NCBI GenBank assembly: GCA_947089855.1
Contig: CAMUML010000001.1
Coordinates: 62,001-126,000 of the forward strand
Length of the DNA stretch: 64,000 nucleotides
Source: an uncultured Eubacterium sp.
GTDB taxonomy: Bacteria; Bacillota; Clostridia; Lachnospirales; Lachnospiraceae
Direction: 5' to 3'
Both the position numbers and the translations under genes were made by a program. Shown piece by piece: positions 50,116-59,530 of the stretch. Positions within the stretch are counted from its first letter, which is position 1. Each line of letters begins with the position of its first letter. The notes beneath the pieces were generated by a model. The model did not search any database. It saw only the letters and a program-made list of their open reading frames with translations, and was not told the DNA's origin.

Positions 50116-52056
50116 ATGGTTTTACAGCATAACCTGGAGGCAATGAATGCCCATCGAAGTTTAAATACAACGGCAAAGAAGCAGTCGAAAAGTGCAGAAA
50201 AATTGTCTTCCGGCTATAAGATCAACCGTGCAGCGGACGATGCCGCAGGATTGACGATTAGCGAAGGGATGCGTGCAATGGTCCGCGGGCTGGGCCGTGC
50301 ATCCGATAATACGCAGGATGGGCTTTCGCTTCTGCAGACAGCGGATGGCGCTTTAAACGAAGTCCACAGTATCCTGCACCGGGCGAAGGAACTGTCTGTG
50401 CAGGCAGCAAACGATACCAATACTGAATTGGACCGTGCTGCCATCCAGGGTGAAGTGGATGAGCTTTTAAAGGAAATAAACCGGATTGCAGATACGACGG
50501 AGTTTAATACGTTAAAGTTATTAGACGGCAGCATTGCAGGGGAAGGGGATTCAGCCAGCCCGCTGGTTTCACCCAATGCGGCGGCTGGATCGGCCCGTCT
50601 GCAGGAAGGGATGCGGGATGTAAACAATACTATTATCCGGAATCCGCTTACACAGGCAAGTGCATCTGCAGTATGTACGCCAGGGCAGATAACGAGTGTG
50701 GAAAACGTAGTTGGTAGTGCAGTACCGAAAGCAGTAGGCGCGGTTATCAATTCCCTTTCGGTATTCAATAGCAATGAAGTCAGCGATTCGATAGGTGTGA
50801 GTTTGTATGCAGACGGTTCGTCTACTTTGGCATATGTAGAGTGCCGCTATTCATATGACGGCAGTGGCAGGATCCTTGGACTGCAATTAAACCTTTCCGT
50901 AAATGTCCAGAGCCTGGATTTCGATCCGGCAAATCCGAATAATTTAACGAACGATAGTCGACGGGCTTTGGAAGCTACCATAGCACATGAGATGATGCAT
51001 GCATTTATGGACGACGTCTTTACAAACGGGATGTTGGGTGCAACCCAAGGGATACGGGATAAAAGCAATGCATTCCCAGGATGGTTTAAGGAAGGGATGG
51101 CCCAGGTTGCAGCTGGCGGCTGTTCTAATGACAACGACTGGGTAAATGGCGGGCTGGGGCTTGCGCCAGGTGCATCAGCGGGTACGGTAAGTTCCGTTGT
51201 CCAATCATCAGGCAATAAGCTGTCCAGCGGTACCACTGCTTCCAAATACGGTACCGGCTACTTGGCCTGCATGTACCTTGGGTATCTCGCATCTGGGAAT
51301 ACAACGGTTGATGCGACGAACCTTCGGACAGGGATGAACAATCTTTTGCAGAAGATTAAAGATGGGACGTCCCTTAGCGCTGCGATTAAAGAATTTTCTG
51401 GCGGCAGGTACCGGGGGTTAAGTGATTTTCAGAATAAATTCGGGGATGCGGATTCTGCCCAGTTTGTAAGCCAGTTATTGGCAGCGGTTGGTGGCACTGG
51501 AAATGGTAGTTTGATCAACGGTGACCTGACGAACTCAGATATTTTAACGAGTGCTCCAACAAATAATAGCAAGTATGTACCTGATTTTAGTTCCTATTAT
51601 ACCGTGTCACCGGGGCCGCACCTGCTGAATGACGGGGGCAGCGGCGGATACAGGGACGGAGGCCCAGCTTTGAATTTACAGGTTGGTTCACTGGGGAAAC
51701 AGGGGGTTGCGATCGCGATTTATGATACCCATACAATGGCATTGGGGATTGATGAAATATCCGTTATGAGTTTTGAGGATGCATCGGAAGCAATCTATTC
51801 CTTTGACTATGCGTTGCAAATAGTCTCAGAAAACCGTTCTTCCATCGGGGCTTATATGAACCGTCTGGAGCATACGATAGCAAATGTAGATAATACAGAG
51901 GAAAATACGCAGGCTGCAGAAAGCCGGATCCGTGATACTGATATGGCGGAAGAAATGGTTACCTATTCCACACAAAATATTCTAGCCCAGGCAGGCCAGT
52001 CCATGCTAGCCCAGGCGAACCAGGGCAAACAGGGGATTTTACAGCTTTTGCAGTAA
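50116..52056 (+). CDS. Flagellin 3 with a zinc metalloprotease domain (flagellinolysin-like)
   Basis: The 646-residue flagellin has normal ends (SAEKLSSGYKINRAADDAAG, ENTQAAESRIRDTDMAEEMV) and a middle of about 400 residues that holds a protease motif: ATIAHEMMHAFMDD with zinc ligands His291 and His295 and catalytic Glu292, followed by GWFKEGMAQ with Glu326 as probable third ligand, the gluzincin plan. Flagellinolysins are flagellins of this architecture that assemble into filaments with proteolytic activity. TGGAGG lies before the ATG. Its promoter was not identified; it may be read from the zinc-ribbon gene. Confidence 0.85.
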   Translation: MVLQHNLEAMNAHRSLNTTAKKQSKSAEKLSSGYKINRAADDAAGLTISEGMRAMVRGLGRASDNTQDGLSLLQTADGALNEVHSILHRAKELSVQAANDTNTELDRAAIQGEVDELLKEINRIADTTEFNTLKLLDGSIAGEGDSASPLVSPNAAAGSARLQEGMRDVNNTIIRNPLTQASASAVCTPGQITSVENVVGSAVPKAVGAVINSLSVFNSNEVSDSIGVSLYADGSSTLAYVECRYSYDGSGRILGLQLNLSVNVQSLDFDPANPNNLTNDSRRALEATIAHEMMHAFMDDVFTNGMLGATQGIRDKSNAFPGWFKEGMAQVAAGGCSNDNDWVNGGLGLAPGASAGTVSSVVQSSGNKLSSGTTASKYGTGYLACMYLGYLASGNTTVDATNLRTGMNNLLQKIKDGTSLSAAIKEFSGGRYRGLSDFQNKFGDADSAQFVSQLLAAVGGTGNGSLINGDLTNSDILTSAPTNNSKYVPDFSSYYTVSPGPHLLNDGGSGGYRDGGPALNLQVGSLGKQGVAIAIYDTHTMALGIDEISVMSFEDASEAIYSFDYALQIVSENRSSIGAYMNRLEHTIANVDNTEENTQAAESRIRDTDMAEEMVTYSTQNILAQAGQSMLAQANQGKQGILQLLQ

Positions 52057-52164
52057 AATAGTGGGGGGATATGCGATGCAGCTGTAGCCTGGACAGGGAA
52101 ACTATTAGAATCGGAATATCATAATATATGATGGATTAGGAGCGTTTGATTGGAAGCGTTTTGA

Positions 52165-52203
52165 AAAAGGAATGGGATGGCGGATCCTCCCATTCCTTTT
52201 GTT
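52165..52203 (+). terminator. Intrinsic terminator after flagellin 3
   Basis: A 13-bp perfect stem AAAAGGAATGGGA / TCCCATTCCTTTT with a ten-base loop and T-rich end. Confidence 0.85.
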
Positions 52204-52301
52204 TGTGTATAGATTTGGAGGGTTTCCATTGATACGTTCAGGGCAATTGATTGATATTGTATACTGGGTTCTGTTACAATTGTGTCTTGTGGAGAAGAAT
52301 C

Positions 52302-53663
52302 CTATATATTGGAATCTTCCCCAGCAATATCTTGCGTAGCGGAACTGTGCATATCCGAATCTTCTCTAGCTGTATCTTGTGAAGCGGGACTCTGTATAGT
52401 GGAATTTTTCCCATCAGCATTTTGTATAGTAGAATCTTGTGTAGCGGAATTTTTCCCATCAGCATTTTGTATAGTAGAATCTTGTGTAGCGGAATTTTTT
52501 TCATCCATGTTTTGTGTAGCAGCATCCTGTATCACAGGACCTGAATTTTTTCCATCCGTGTTTTGCTGGGCAGTATTTGTTATATCCGCATCTACAGGGG
52601 CAGCCTGGCTCTTATTTGATTTTACTGGGCCTTTGTGGTAGATGCTTTGGTATCCGGTTTCCGTATAACTTGCGGCAGAAATAGCCCTCCGTTTTTTCAG
52701 ACATTTCCATATGCATACAACAACTATTACAGCGGCTGCTGCCAGAAGCAGCATCGGCAGCGAGCTTATTACCCATACTGCCAAGGAACGTAGCCATTGC
52801 CCAGCAAGATACAGATTATCGGATAATTTATCGCCTACTTCTTCCCAAAACCCTGCTTTTACCGGTGTCATGGTCGATGTGCGTTCCACCTCGGAAATAG
52901 TTAGGTTCAGGGTACTATAATCAACCAAGTTATCGTATGTGCGCAGCTGGGATTCATAGGATTCGATCTCATACCGCACTTCGGTAAGCTGGCTTTGCAG
53001 GGCAATAATGTCCTTTAATTTCTCAGCCTTACCAATTAGCTCCAGTAAGGTTTCCTGTTCTGTGCGCAAGGCTTTGATATGGCTTTGCAAATCGACATAT
53101 TGCAGTGTCACGTTGTCAATGCTGCTGCTGCTGTAAATAACGTTTGCGTTTGCTTCTATCATAGACAGCATTTGGTCCATTTGATTGGCAGGAATCCGCA
53201 GGGTTAGGTCAGCATCGCGGTTGAGATGGTCCGATGCGCTGCCGTTGACTTCCGAATTTTCCACATATCCGCCAAGCTGCGCGGCTTTTTGTGTAATATC
53301 TTTGGTAAAAGAATCAAACTCTTTTGTTTCCACAGTATAATGGTATGTATAAACTAATTTTTCAGACTGTTTCTGTGCAGAATGGGAATCACTGCCGCCC
53401 GTTTTGTATTCCGGATCAGATGCTTCCATATCTTCCACGCCCGCGTCATAATCTCCGGCAGATTTTTTAACAGCATCAAATTCGCCAGCGGATTCTTTTA
53501 AGTCCATAGCTGATTCGTAGGCGTTTGCGTCATTTCCGCTGGTTGTAGCACCGTTTTCAGCAGCAGTACTGGTGTCTGGATTGCTGCCTGCGCCGCATCC
53601 GCTGGCAAACAGTGTAGCCCCTAAGATACATGCCAATGTAATTCCTATCAGTTGTTTTTTCAT
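52302..53663 (-). CDS. DUF4349-family lipoprotein with a repetitive cytoplasmic tail
   Basis: The 453-residue protein has a lipoprotein signal (LFASGC, lipid Cys at residue 23), a DUF4349 domain with coiled coil (about 105-265), one C-terminal membrane helix (about 295-320) followed by KCLKKRR, and a polar tail with 15-residue repeats SATQDSTIQNADGKN. The helix and basic stop-transfer place the tail in the cytoplasm. The family is of unknown function; similar proteins lie near sigma/anti-sigma genes in other bacteria. AGGAGG-like purines precede the ATG. Confidence 0.8.
   Translation of the reverse strand: MKKQLIGITLACILGATLFASGCGAGSNPDTSTAAENGATTSGNDANAYESAMDLKESAGEFDAVKKSAGDYDAGVEDMEASDPEYKTGGSDSHSAQKQSEKLVYTYHYTVETKEFDSFTKDITQKAAQLGGYVENSEVNGSASDHLNRDADLTLRIPANQMDQMLSMIEANANVIYSSSSIDNVTLQYVDLQSHIKALRTEQETLLELIGKAEKLKDIIALQSQLTEVRYEIESYESQLRTYDNLVDYSTLNLTISEVERTSTMTPVKAGFWEEVGDKLSDNLYLAGQWLRSLAVWVISSLPMLLLAAAAVIVVVCIWKCLKKRRAISAASYTETGYQSIYHKGPVKSNKSQAAPVDADITNTAQQNTDGKNSGPVIQDAATQNMDEKNSATQDSTIQNADGKNSATQDSTIQNADGKNSTIQSPASQDTAREDSDMHSSATQDIAGEDSNI
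52401..52500 (-). repeat. 45-bp in-frame tandem repeat in the DUF4349 gene
   Basis: Two identical 45-base units (52401-52445 and 52446-52490) and the start of a third. They encode a 15-residue unit, so slippage would alter the tail length without shifting frame. Confidence 0.88.
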
Positions 53664-53775
53664 AGGTCAACCCCTCCTTTTTGTTGTAAGCAGTGCATTG
53701 TTAGTGCCATCGTTACATTGTGGCCTCCCGGACGCCACAATTAACAGCGTTCCTGGTTTGGCATTTTCTGGGTCT

Positions 53776-53860
53776 GGCTGTGAATGTAACTAACAGGTTA
53801 CTATTTACAGCCTCATAACTTAGAATATTTGTCAAGAGCAAATTGGCTGTGAATAGTAAC
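53776..53860. repeat. Family D palindrome with three arms
   Basis: GTTACTATTTACAGCC (53797-53812) and GGCTGTGAATAGTAAC (53845-53860) are inverted with one mismatch; a third arm GGCTGTGAATGTAAC lies at 53776-53790. This is the only structure seen in the 408-base gap between the divergent-end genes; no promoter or gene was found. Confidence 0.7.
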
Positions 53861-54071
53861 AATACTAACAGTGCATTTTGTCTGGACATTGCAGGATTAG
53901 GCTTTCAATTTTCTTAGGAAATTCCTGATGTTAATAATATAGACGCAAGAAAAGTAGAGATGGTTGTGTCAATAACAGATTTTTATGAATGATTATTTAT
54001 TTATTTTTTAATGGCCCGGACGCCAGATAATGGAGTGGTGGACTGGCTTCCGGTTCCCAACCTTTCGGTAT

Positions 54072-55208
54072 TTAACTTTTATCCGGAATACGCCTGGCTA
54101 TGATGCAGGCAATTTCCATAGCAGTCGCCGATACCGGATGGGCATCCAAATACGCCTGGATCTCCTTACAGGCTGGCGCATCGGGTTTATCCGCCAGCAT
54201 TGCAGCCAGGCGCCCATCCGGTTCGCTGGCATAGGGCAGGCGGTTTTCCAGCGTTTCAGCAAAACGGTTCAATTCTTTCAATTGCCCCAGCAGTTCATCA
54301 AATGAAAGGCCGCGTGCGAGCATTGGTTTTTCACCGTAGCTTTTTTCATATTCACAGGTAGCAATCACCTGCATACACAGTTTTAATTCTCCTTTTATAT
54401 CCGACGCTTCCATAAGTACATCGGGCCGTTTTTCCAACTGCTGCAAAAGGTATTGTTTGGCACCGGCAATATCCTGGGCCGCAAAATAACGGGCCAGCTG
54501 CTGTTTGAGTTCTTCTGTTTCGCATTTTTCCGCACTCATCCCTACACGGCTTTCATAGACATGCAGCCTGTTTTTGGCAATCCAGACGGTCTGCAGGAAC
54601 TCGGATAAAAAGCCGAATACCCGTTTCCGGTAATTGTCATATCCGGTCAGGTCAATACGCTTTTGTACCTCAAACAAAATGTCAAATAGCCAAGTGCAGT
54701 ATGCATCATACAAGGGCTTGCGGCAGATAAGCATATTTGCAAAATAAGTCTCTTTTTCATGTACCATCTTATGGAACAGTTGCGCATAGTCTGGATATTT
54801 TTCCGTTACTACGCGTTCCGTTTCCACCAGGTCTTTTTCATCGTGCGTTGCTGCAAACCCGTCATAGTACGGCATACGCAGCTCCAGCTTTTTGGAGACA
54901 ACCATATCATATTGGGCCAGCAGGCGTTCGATGTCGGCCTGGGTATATAGGTGTCCGTCTTCCGCGATAAAATAGCGGCGGTAATGGCAGATGCCGATTA
55001 TATCGGCCTTCCGGTAGTTTTTCCACAGCCAGTATACACCGGTCAGCTCACTGTAGTAGGCATTTAAGCCGGAAATATGGTCGCCGGTATGGTCGGCCGC
55101 ATATCCAAGCGGGCTGCTGCAGGCGCGGCCAACTTGCATCGGCACATACATGGGGTCTGGCGGTGGTGTAAATGTTTTATGTGTCATTGCAAATATTTGT
55201 ACGTCCAT
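54072..55208 (-). CDS. DUF4422 (capsular polysaccharide glycosyltransferase-like) protein
   Basis: The 378-residue protein carries the DUF4422 pattern: ADHTGDHISGLNAYYSELTG, YWLWKN, IIGICHYRRYF and ANMLICRKPLYDAYC. The HYRR motif and lack of a membrane segment are typical of glycosyltransferases acting on capsule or glycan precursors in the cytoplasm. About 130 C-terminal residues are a helical extension of unknown role. No other glycan genes are next to it. Confidence 0.8.
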   Translation of the reverse strand: MDVQIFAMTHKTFTPPPDPMYVPMQVGRACSSPLGYAADHTGDHISGLNAYYSELTGVYWLWKNYRKADIIGICHYRRYFIAEDGHLYTQADIERLLAQYDMVVSKKLELRMPYYDGFAATHDEKDLVETERVVTEKYPDYAQLFHKMVHEKETYFANMLICRKPLYDAYCTWLFDILFEVQKRIDLTGYDNYRKRVFGFLSEFLQTVWIAKNRLHVYESRVGMSAEKCETEELKQQLARYFAAQDIAGAKQYLLQQLEKRPDVLMEASDIKGELKLCMQVIATCEYEKSYGEKPMLARGLSFDELLGQLKELNRFAETLENRLPYASEPDGRLAAMLADKPDAPACKEIQAYLDAHPVSATAMEIACIIARRIPDKS

Positions 55209-55302
55209 AGGCTACCTCTTTTCAGTATGCGGGTCAGCTACCATTTCACGGCGTCCTTACCGCCAAAAAATAACAGGCATCTCCAGATCGGAGTAAAAGC
55301 AA

Positions 55303-56178
55303 TCAGTAAGAAAGCACCTCAGCCCCGTCCTCAGTCACTAATACCATAATCTCCCATTGCGCTGATGGTTTCCCATCCTCCGTATATACAGTCCAGTCAT
55401 TGGCCTCGTCAACATATATTTCCACACGCCCCATATTTACCATTGGTTCAATCGTAAAGATCATACCCGGTACGATCAGCATCTCTTCCCCACGTTTGCT
55501 GTTGTAGCTGACCCACGGGTCTTCGTGGAAGGCAAGCCCGACTCCGTGCCCGCCGATCTCACGTACAACGGTATAGCCGTTTGCAAATGCGTGGTCATGT
55601 ACCGCCTGCCCCATATCGCCCAAAAACCCCCAAGGCTTGACAGCTTCCAGGCCAAGCTGTACACATTCTTTTGTAACTTCTACAAGGCGTTTTTTTTCAG
55701 GCCCAACGTCCCCAATGCAATACATCCGGGACGAATCAGAATAATATCCATTTAGGATTGTAGAAGCGTCTACGTTTATAATATCCCCTTCTTTTAGGAT
55801 TACATCCTTGGATGGGATACCGTGGCAAACCTGGTTGTTAATAGAAGTACACACGCTTTTAGGATAACCGTCGTAATGTAATGGTGCTGGGATACCTCCC
55901 ATTTTAGTTGTCAGTTCATAAACCATCTGGTCGATTTCTTCAGTACTCATACCGGCATGGATGTTTTGCCCTACATGGTCCAGTACTGCAATATTTATTT
56001 TGGCACTTTGGCGGATACCAGCGATCTGGTCAGCGTTTTTGATCATTTCCCGTTCCGGCACTGGGTGTCCCTGCTGTGCAATGCGTTCAATTTTTTCGTC
56101 GAATGCTTGATGGCACTGTTTATATTTGCGTTTGCTGCCGCACCAGCATTTATCGTTTCGTCCTAATTTCTTCAGCAT
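55303..56178 (-). CDS. map: Methionine aminopeptidase with N-terminal SEC-C motif
   Basis: The 291-residue type I methionine aminopeptidase removes the initiator Met from new proteins. It begins with a zinc-binding SEC-C motif (GRNDKCWCGSKRKYKQCH, residues 6-23), then the pita-bread fold with the five metal ligands in NVDAS, YYSDSS, GHGVGLAFHE, FTIEPM and QWEIMV. The N-terminal tag should aid docking at the ribosome. The start follows AAAGTTGGGG. It is the second SEC-C protein in the window. Confidence 0.94.
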   Translation of the reverse strand: MLKKLGRNDKCWCGSKRKYKQCHQAFDEKIERIAQQGHPVPEREMIKNADQIAGIRQSAKINIAVLDHVGQNIHAGMSTEEIDQMVYELTTKMGGIPAPLHYDGYPKSVCTSINNQVCHGIPSKDVILKEGDIINVDASTILNGYYSDSSRMYCIGDVGPEKKRLVEVTKECVQLGLEAVKPWGFLGDMGQAVHDHAFANGYTVVREIGGHGVGLAFHEDPWVSYNSKRGEEMLIVPGMIFTIEPMVNMGRVEIYVDEANDWTVYTEDGKPSAQWEIMVLVTEDGAEVLSY

Positions 56179-56285
56179 TTTTTCATCCCCAACTTTTCAC
56201 AATAGTATTACATATTTATTATAAGCCTGTTATTTTATTTGGCAAGATAAATAAGATATATTTTCAGGCATTTCTTTCAGCCTGG

Positions 56286-56327
56286 AATAAAAAACCGCTA
56301 TGGAATATGCGCCTCCATAGCGGTTTT
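56286..56327 (-). terminator. Intrinsic terminator after the NlpC/P60 gene
   Basis: A 13-bp perfect stem AAAACCGCTATGG / CCATAGCGGTTTT; on the minus strand it ends in a run of T residues. It lies 12 bases after the stop codon. Confidence 0.82.
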
Positions 56328-56338
56328 CCTATTTATGG

Positions 56339-57763
56339 TTAGTTGATGATCCTTCTTACGGATACAATAGTACGGTATGTAGCATTTTGCGTAGCAATTC
56401 CGGTACGGGAACTTTGTGCGCCTACAATCATGCCGCCGCCCATATATAATGCAACATGTCCGCCATAGCAGATCAGGTCGCCTGGCTGTGCTTCACTGTA
56501 GCTGACGCCTCTGCCGCAGTTCATCATATCCCAGGAAGTACGCGGGAGGGAATAGCCAAAATGTGCATATACGCTCATAACAAACCCAGAACAGTCTGCG
56601 CCGTTGGTAAGGCTTGTGCCGCCCCATACATAAGGGTTGCCGACAAACTGTACTGCATAGTTAATTACATCTGTGCCGGTTGCGCCCGATGGGCTGACAG
56701 CAGGCGTACTGCTCGAATTTTGTGTACTGCTGGAATTGGAAGTATTGCTGCCGGAGTTTTGTGTACTGCCGGAATTGGAAGAACCGCCAGAATTTTGTGT
56801 ACTGCCGGAATTGGAAGTACTTCCGCCAGAGTTGGAAGCGCCTGTCCCTGTATTTGCGGAACCGGCAGCTGTATTCTGGTTAGCGCTGGCAGCCTGCCTT
56901 GCAGCGGCTTCCTGTGCGGCACGCTGTGCAGCGGCGCGTTCTTCCGCTTCCTGTGCGGCACGTCTTTGACGCTCTTCTTCAGCGGCCCTTGCCTGTTCAG
57001 CGGCAATCCGTTCTTTTTCTTCTTCATCGCGGATAATCTGGTTTTGCTGCTGGATTGTTTCACGGTAAGAAGCTGCTAGAACCTTAGCTTGTGACAGCTG
57101 CGATTCAAAATCGTCCATTGTGGCTTCTTTTGTTGCAACCATCTGGTTTAGGTCAGCTTCCTGCATTTTGTAATTGTCCTGCATTTCTTCCATTTCGGAC
57201 TGTTCTGTTTCAAGCTGGTCTTTTAGGTCGATGACCTCTTGCTTTGTTTCTTTATAACGTTCCAGCTGATCCCTGTCATAGTCGTATACAGCGTTATGGT
57301 AATTGACTTTATTTAGGAAATCGGACATGCTGGTTGCACCGAAAAGTGCTTCAATAATGGATTCATCTCCGCGTTCATACATATAGCGGATACGGTTTTT
57401 CATTCGTTCGTACTGATCGGCTTCTTCTTTTTTTGCAGCTTTCAGGTCTTCATTGGCCTGTTTTATTTCCAGCTCCTTTTCATCTAGGTCACTGGATAAA
57501 ATATCCATATTTATCAGCAGCTCTACCAGTTCAGAATCGAGCGCATTAATTTCTTGCTGTAATTGCTGTTGCTTGGAAGTGATGCTGCTGATATTATTGT
57601 TCACAGAATTTAAGCTGCTTTCGGCTGCCCGTTTTGCATCCTGTGCCTGTGACTTGCGGCTGGCGAATGCTGGCTGCATAGATGCAGTGCCGACAGCGGT
57701 AGCCAGAAACAGGGAGGCAATTTTCATAGTTGAACTCTTAAACATAGTGTAGTGTGTTTTCAC
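56339..57763 (-). CDS. NlpC/P60 peptidoglycan hydrolase with coiled coil
   Basis: The 474-residue protein has a signal peptide (to about AFAS), a long coiled coil (about 40-250) as in PcsB/CwlO proteins, a serine/asparagine-rich linker with NSGSTQNSG repeats, and a C-terminal NlpC/P60 domain with the catalytic Cys in GADCSGFVMSVYAHFGYSL and His in YGGHVALYMG. It should cut D-Glu-gamma-diamino acid stem peptides outside the cell, probably during cell separation. GTG 57763 is the start because AAAGGAG precedes it; the frame extends upstream without a ribosome site. Confidence 0.9.
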   Translation of the reverse strand: MKTHYTMFKSSTMKIASLFLATAVGTASMQPAFASRKSQAQDAKRAAESSLNSVNNNISSITSKQQQLQQEINALDSELVELLINMDILSSDLDEKELEIKQANEDLKAAKKEEADQYERMKNRIRYMYERGDESIIEALFGATSMSDFLNKVNYHNAVYDYDRDQLERYKETKQEVIDLKDQLETEQSEMEEMQDNYKMQEADLNQMVATKEATMDDFESQLSQAKVLAASYRETIQQQNQIIRDEEEKERIAAEQARAAEEERQRRAAQEAEERAAAQRAAQEAAARQAASANQNTAAGSANTGTGASNSGGSTSNSGSTQNSGGSSNSGSTQNSGSNTSNSSSTQNSSSTPAVSPSGATGTDVINYAVQFVGNPYVWGGTSLTNGADCSGFVMSVYAHFGYSLPRTSWDMMNCGRGVSYSEAQPGDLICYGGHVALYMGGGMIVGAQSSRTGIATQNATYRTIVSVRRIIN

Positions 57764-57883
57764 GATTGGCTCCTTTGTGTTGTGTTTTCTTAGCATCTGG
57801 AACAGTATAGCACGCCTTTCGCAGAATTTCAACCGGACAAGTGGTAGAATTTTGCAAATAAATGTGAAATTTTTTTGAACAAT

Positions 57884-59455
57884 TTATACGGAACCGGCTG
57901 CTGTGCCCATCTGTTTGACAATTAAGAGCTTATCGCCGCGGTTTACGTGGCCGCCAGAAAGCTGGTTCATTTGTATAACATCGGAAACGGTCGTGTGGTG
58001 TTCTTTGGCGATGTCCCAAAGCCGGTCGCCCGCCTTTACGATATATCCGGCAATCCCTGGCTGTTTTTCATATTGTTCCAAATCAACCGGGTGCCTGGAC
58101 ATCCCGGTAATCAGGGAAGTACATTGCCTGCGGAATACAATGCTGTCTAGTCCGATTACGGCCTTAATGTCAGCCTGGCTGTTGTCTGCAAGGATAACGG
58201 TTAACTGGTCGATGCCTGCTGAAAGTTCATAGGTGTCTTCCGGCCGTATGCCTTCGGCTTCGATTTGGCGGGTAAATGGGATAACGCCTTCGGCGACGCC
58301 AATTGGCATATCGTCGCTTGCAGTAATATAGAGCATACGTACTTTTAGGATGCCTTCAGCTTCAATGCCGTCAGGGATAATATGGCTGTCTTCTATAAAC
58401 ACCTCACCTACGCTGGCGCAAAGCTGAAGGATTTCAGCAGGCTGGTTTTCCAGCGGGATTTGGTCGGCAATCTTAAATTTAGAATCATTTTTCACCAATA
58501 AGCTCTGTAAGTTGACCGGTTCGCGTTCTAATGTCAATTCATCCTGCAGGGAATAGGCATCTTCCAAGACCTGCAGTTCTTCTTCCCGCCAGATACGCAG
58601 ATAAAAATCAAGCGTCCCCTCCAACATTAGGACGCGGTTTTCACCGTCTTCATCCTCGGTAGGCGTTACTTCTAGCTGGATCTGTAGCGGTACAAGCTTA
58701 AACAGCGTATCCGGTTCGCATACGCTGCATTCAATCCGCTCATGCAGGGCAACGGTTGTTTCCATGCATTGTACCTGTTTTTCGTCTTCTTCGCCTTTGT
58801 ATACGATATTTACCAGCAGTTCGCCAGTCAATTCGATTTCGCCGGCACGTACCCGGCTGTCAAAACCGCGCAGCTGCACGCTCTGCCAAAGCAGGCGGCT
58901 GATATTCGGGCGGTTGGAAGGCAGCAGTATCTCGCTGTGTATACGGCAGATGTCTTTTTTTTGTGTTAAAAGCTGCAGCATTTTTTGCTGCTGGTACAAA
59001 GCCTGTACGGACGTATCTTCCATACCGGTCGGCAATTCTATCTGCTGTTCCATGTGGTCAATGGCTTCTAGATTGATAAGCGCACGGATATTTAACTTTC
59101 GGGAATTGATCATGCCAAGGGACAGGTCTTCCATACTGCTGCGCAGCACAAGCTGGTCCGTTTCCTGGATACCCTCCATATGTATCGTTTCAGTAAATGG
59201 CACCTCCCCTTGCAGGCTGCAGATGGCGCCGGATTCGGTGCATTTGTATAGCGCCTGGAAAAACAGCGCGCCGTTTACGACAGCCTGGTCTGGTTCCACA
59301 TGCGTCTCATGGATACGGGCCGTACCTTTGCGGTCGATCAGTTTGATCATATCCGGTTCAAAGTCTGGCAAATTAAAATCGCTTTCTACGGTCATCTGGA
59401 TGGATGCCCGTCCACGCTCCTGGTTAGCCTGTAATAATTTCTTTATAAAATCCAA
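57884..59455 (-). CDS. sipL: SipL-like spore protein (SPOCS/DUF3794 and LysM)
   Basis: The 523-residue protein has two or three SPOCS (DUF3794) repeats (the last about 330-460) and a C-terminal LysM (about 468-515, GYIVKAGDRLWDIAKEHHTT). Clostridioides difficile SipL has the same length and layout and ties the SpoIVA coat base to the forespore. No signal peptide is present, as expected. It starts at TTG 59455; its GGAGGG lies in the 3' arm of the terminator hairpin after veg. Confidence 0.88.
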   Translation of the reverse strand: MDFIKKLLQANQERGRASIQMTVESDFNLPDFEPDMIKLIDRKGTARIHETHVEPDQAVVNGALFFQALYKCTESGAICSLQGEVPFTETIHMEGIQETDQLVLRSSMEDLSLGMINSRKLNIRALINLEAIDHMEQQIELPTGMEDTSVQALYQQQKMLQLLTQKKDICRIHSEILLPSNRPNISRLLWQSVQLRGFDSRVRAGEIELTGELLVNIVYKGEEDEKQVQCMETTVALHERIECSVCEPDTLFKLVPLQIQLEVTPTEDEDGENRVLMLEGTLDFYLRIWREEELQVLEDAYSLQDELTLEREPVNLQSLLVKNDSKFKIADQIPLENQPAEILQLCASVGEVFIEDSHIIPDGIEAEGILKVRMLYITASDDMPIGVAEGVIPFTRQIEAEGIRPEDTYELSAGIDQLTVILADNSQADIKAVIGLDSIVFRRQCTSLITGMSRHPVDLEQYEKQPGIAGYIVKAGDRLWDIAKEHHTTVSDVIQMNQLSGGHVNRGDKLLIVKQMGTAAGSV

Positions 59456-59458
59456 TAA

Positions 59459-59513
59459 AAAACCCTCCGATTCTGAATTGTTTTTTATATCCTATTCAGA
59501 ACCGGGGGGTTTT
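59459..59513 (-). terminator. Terminator between veg and the SipL gene
   Basis: On the minus strand the arms near AACCCCCCGGTTCTGAAT and ATTCAGAATCGGAGGGTT form a long imperfect stem followed by TTTTTTATT. The 3' arm contains the ribosome site of the downstream gene. Confidence 0.78.
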
Positions 59514-59530
59514 ATGTGTTTAATTATCCA

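Noticed and set aside
52401..52500. Second cluster of direct repeats that resembles CRISPR
   Set aside because: Same reasoning: in-frame coding repeats without spacers.
53776..53860. Second possible invertible segment with inverted GTTACTATT arms
   Set aside because: The 32 bases between the arms hold no promoter, the arms belong to a dispersed palindrome family, and no recombinase lies near it.
56456..57079. Long plus-strand frame opposite the NlpC/P60 gene
   Set aside because: It mirrors the repetitive serine/asparagine and alanine-rich region; no start signal and no recognisable protein.
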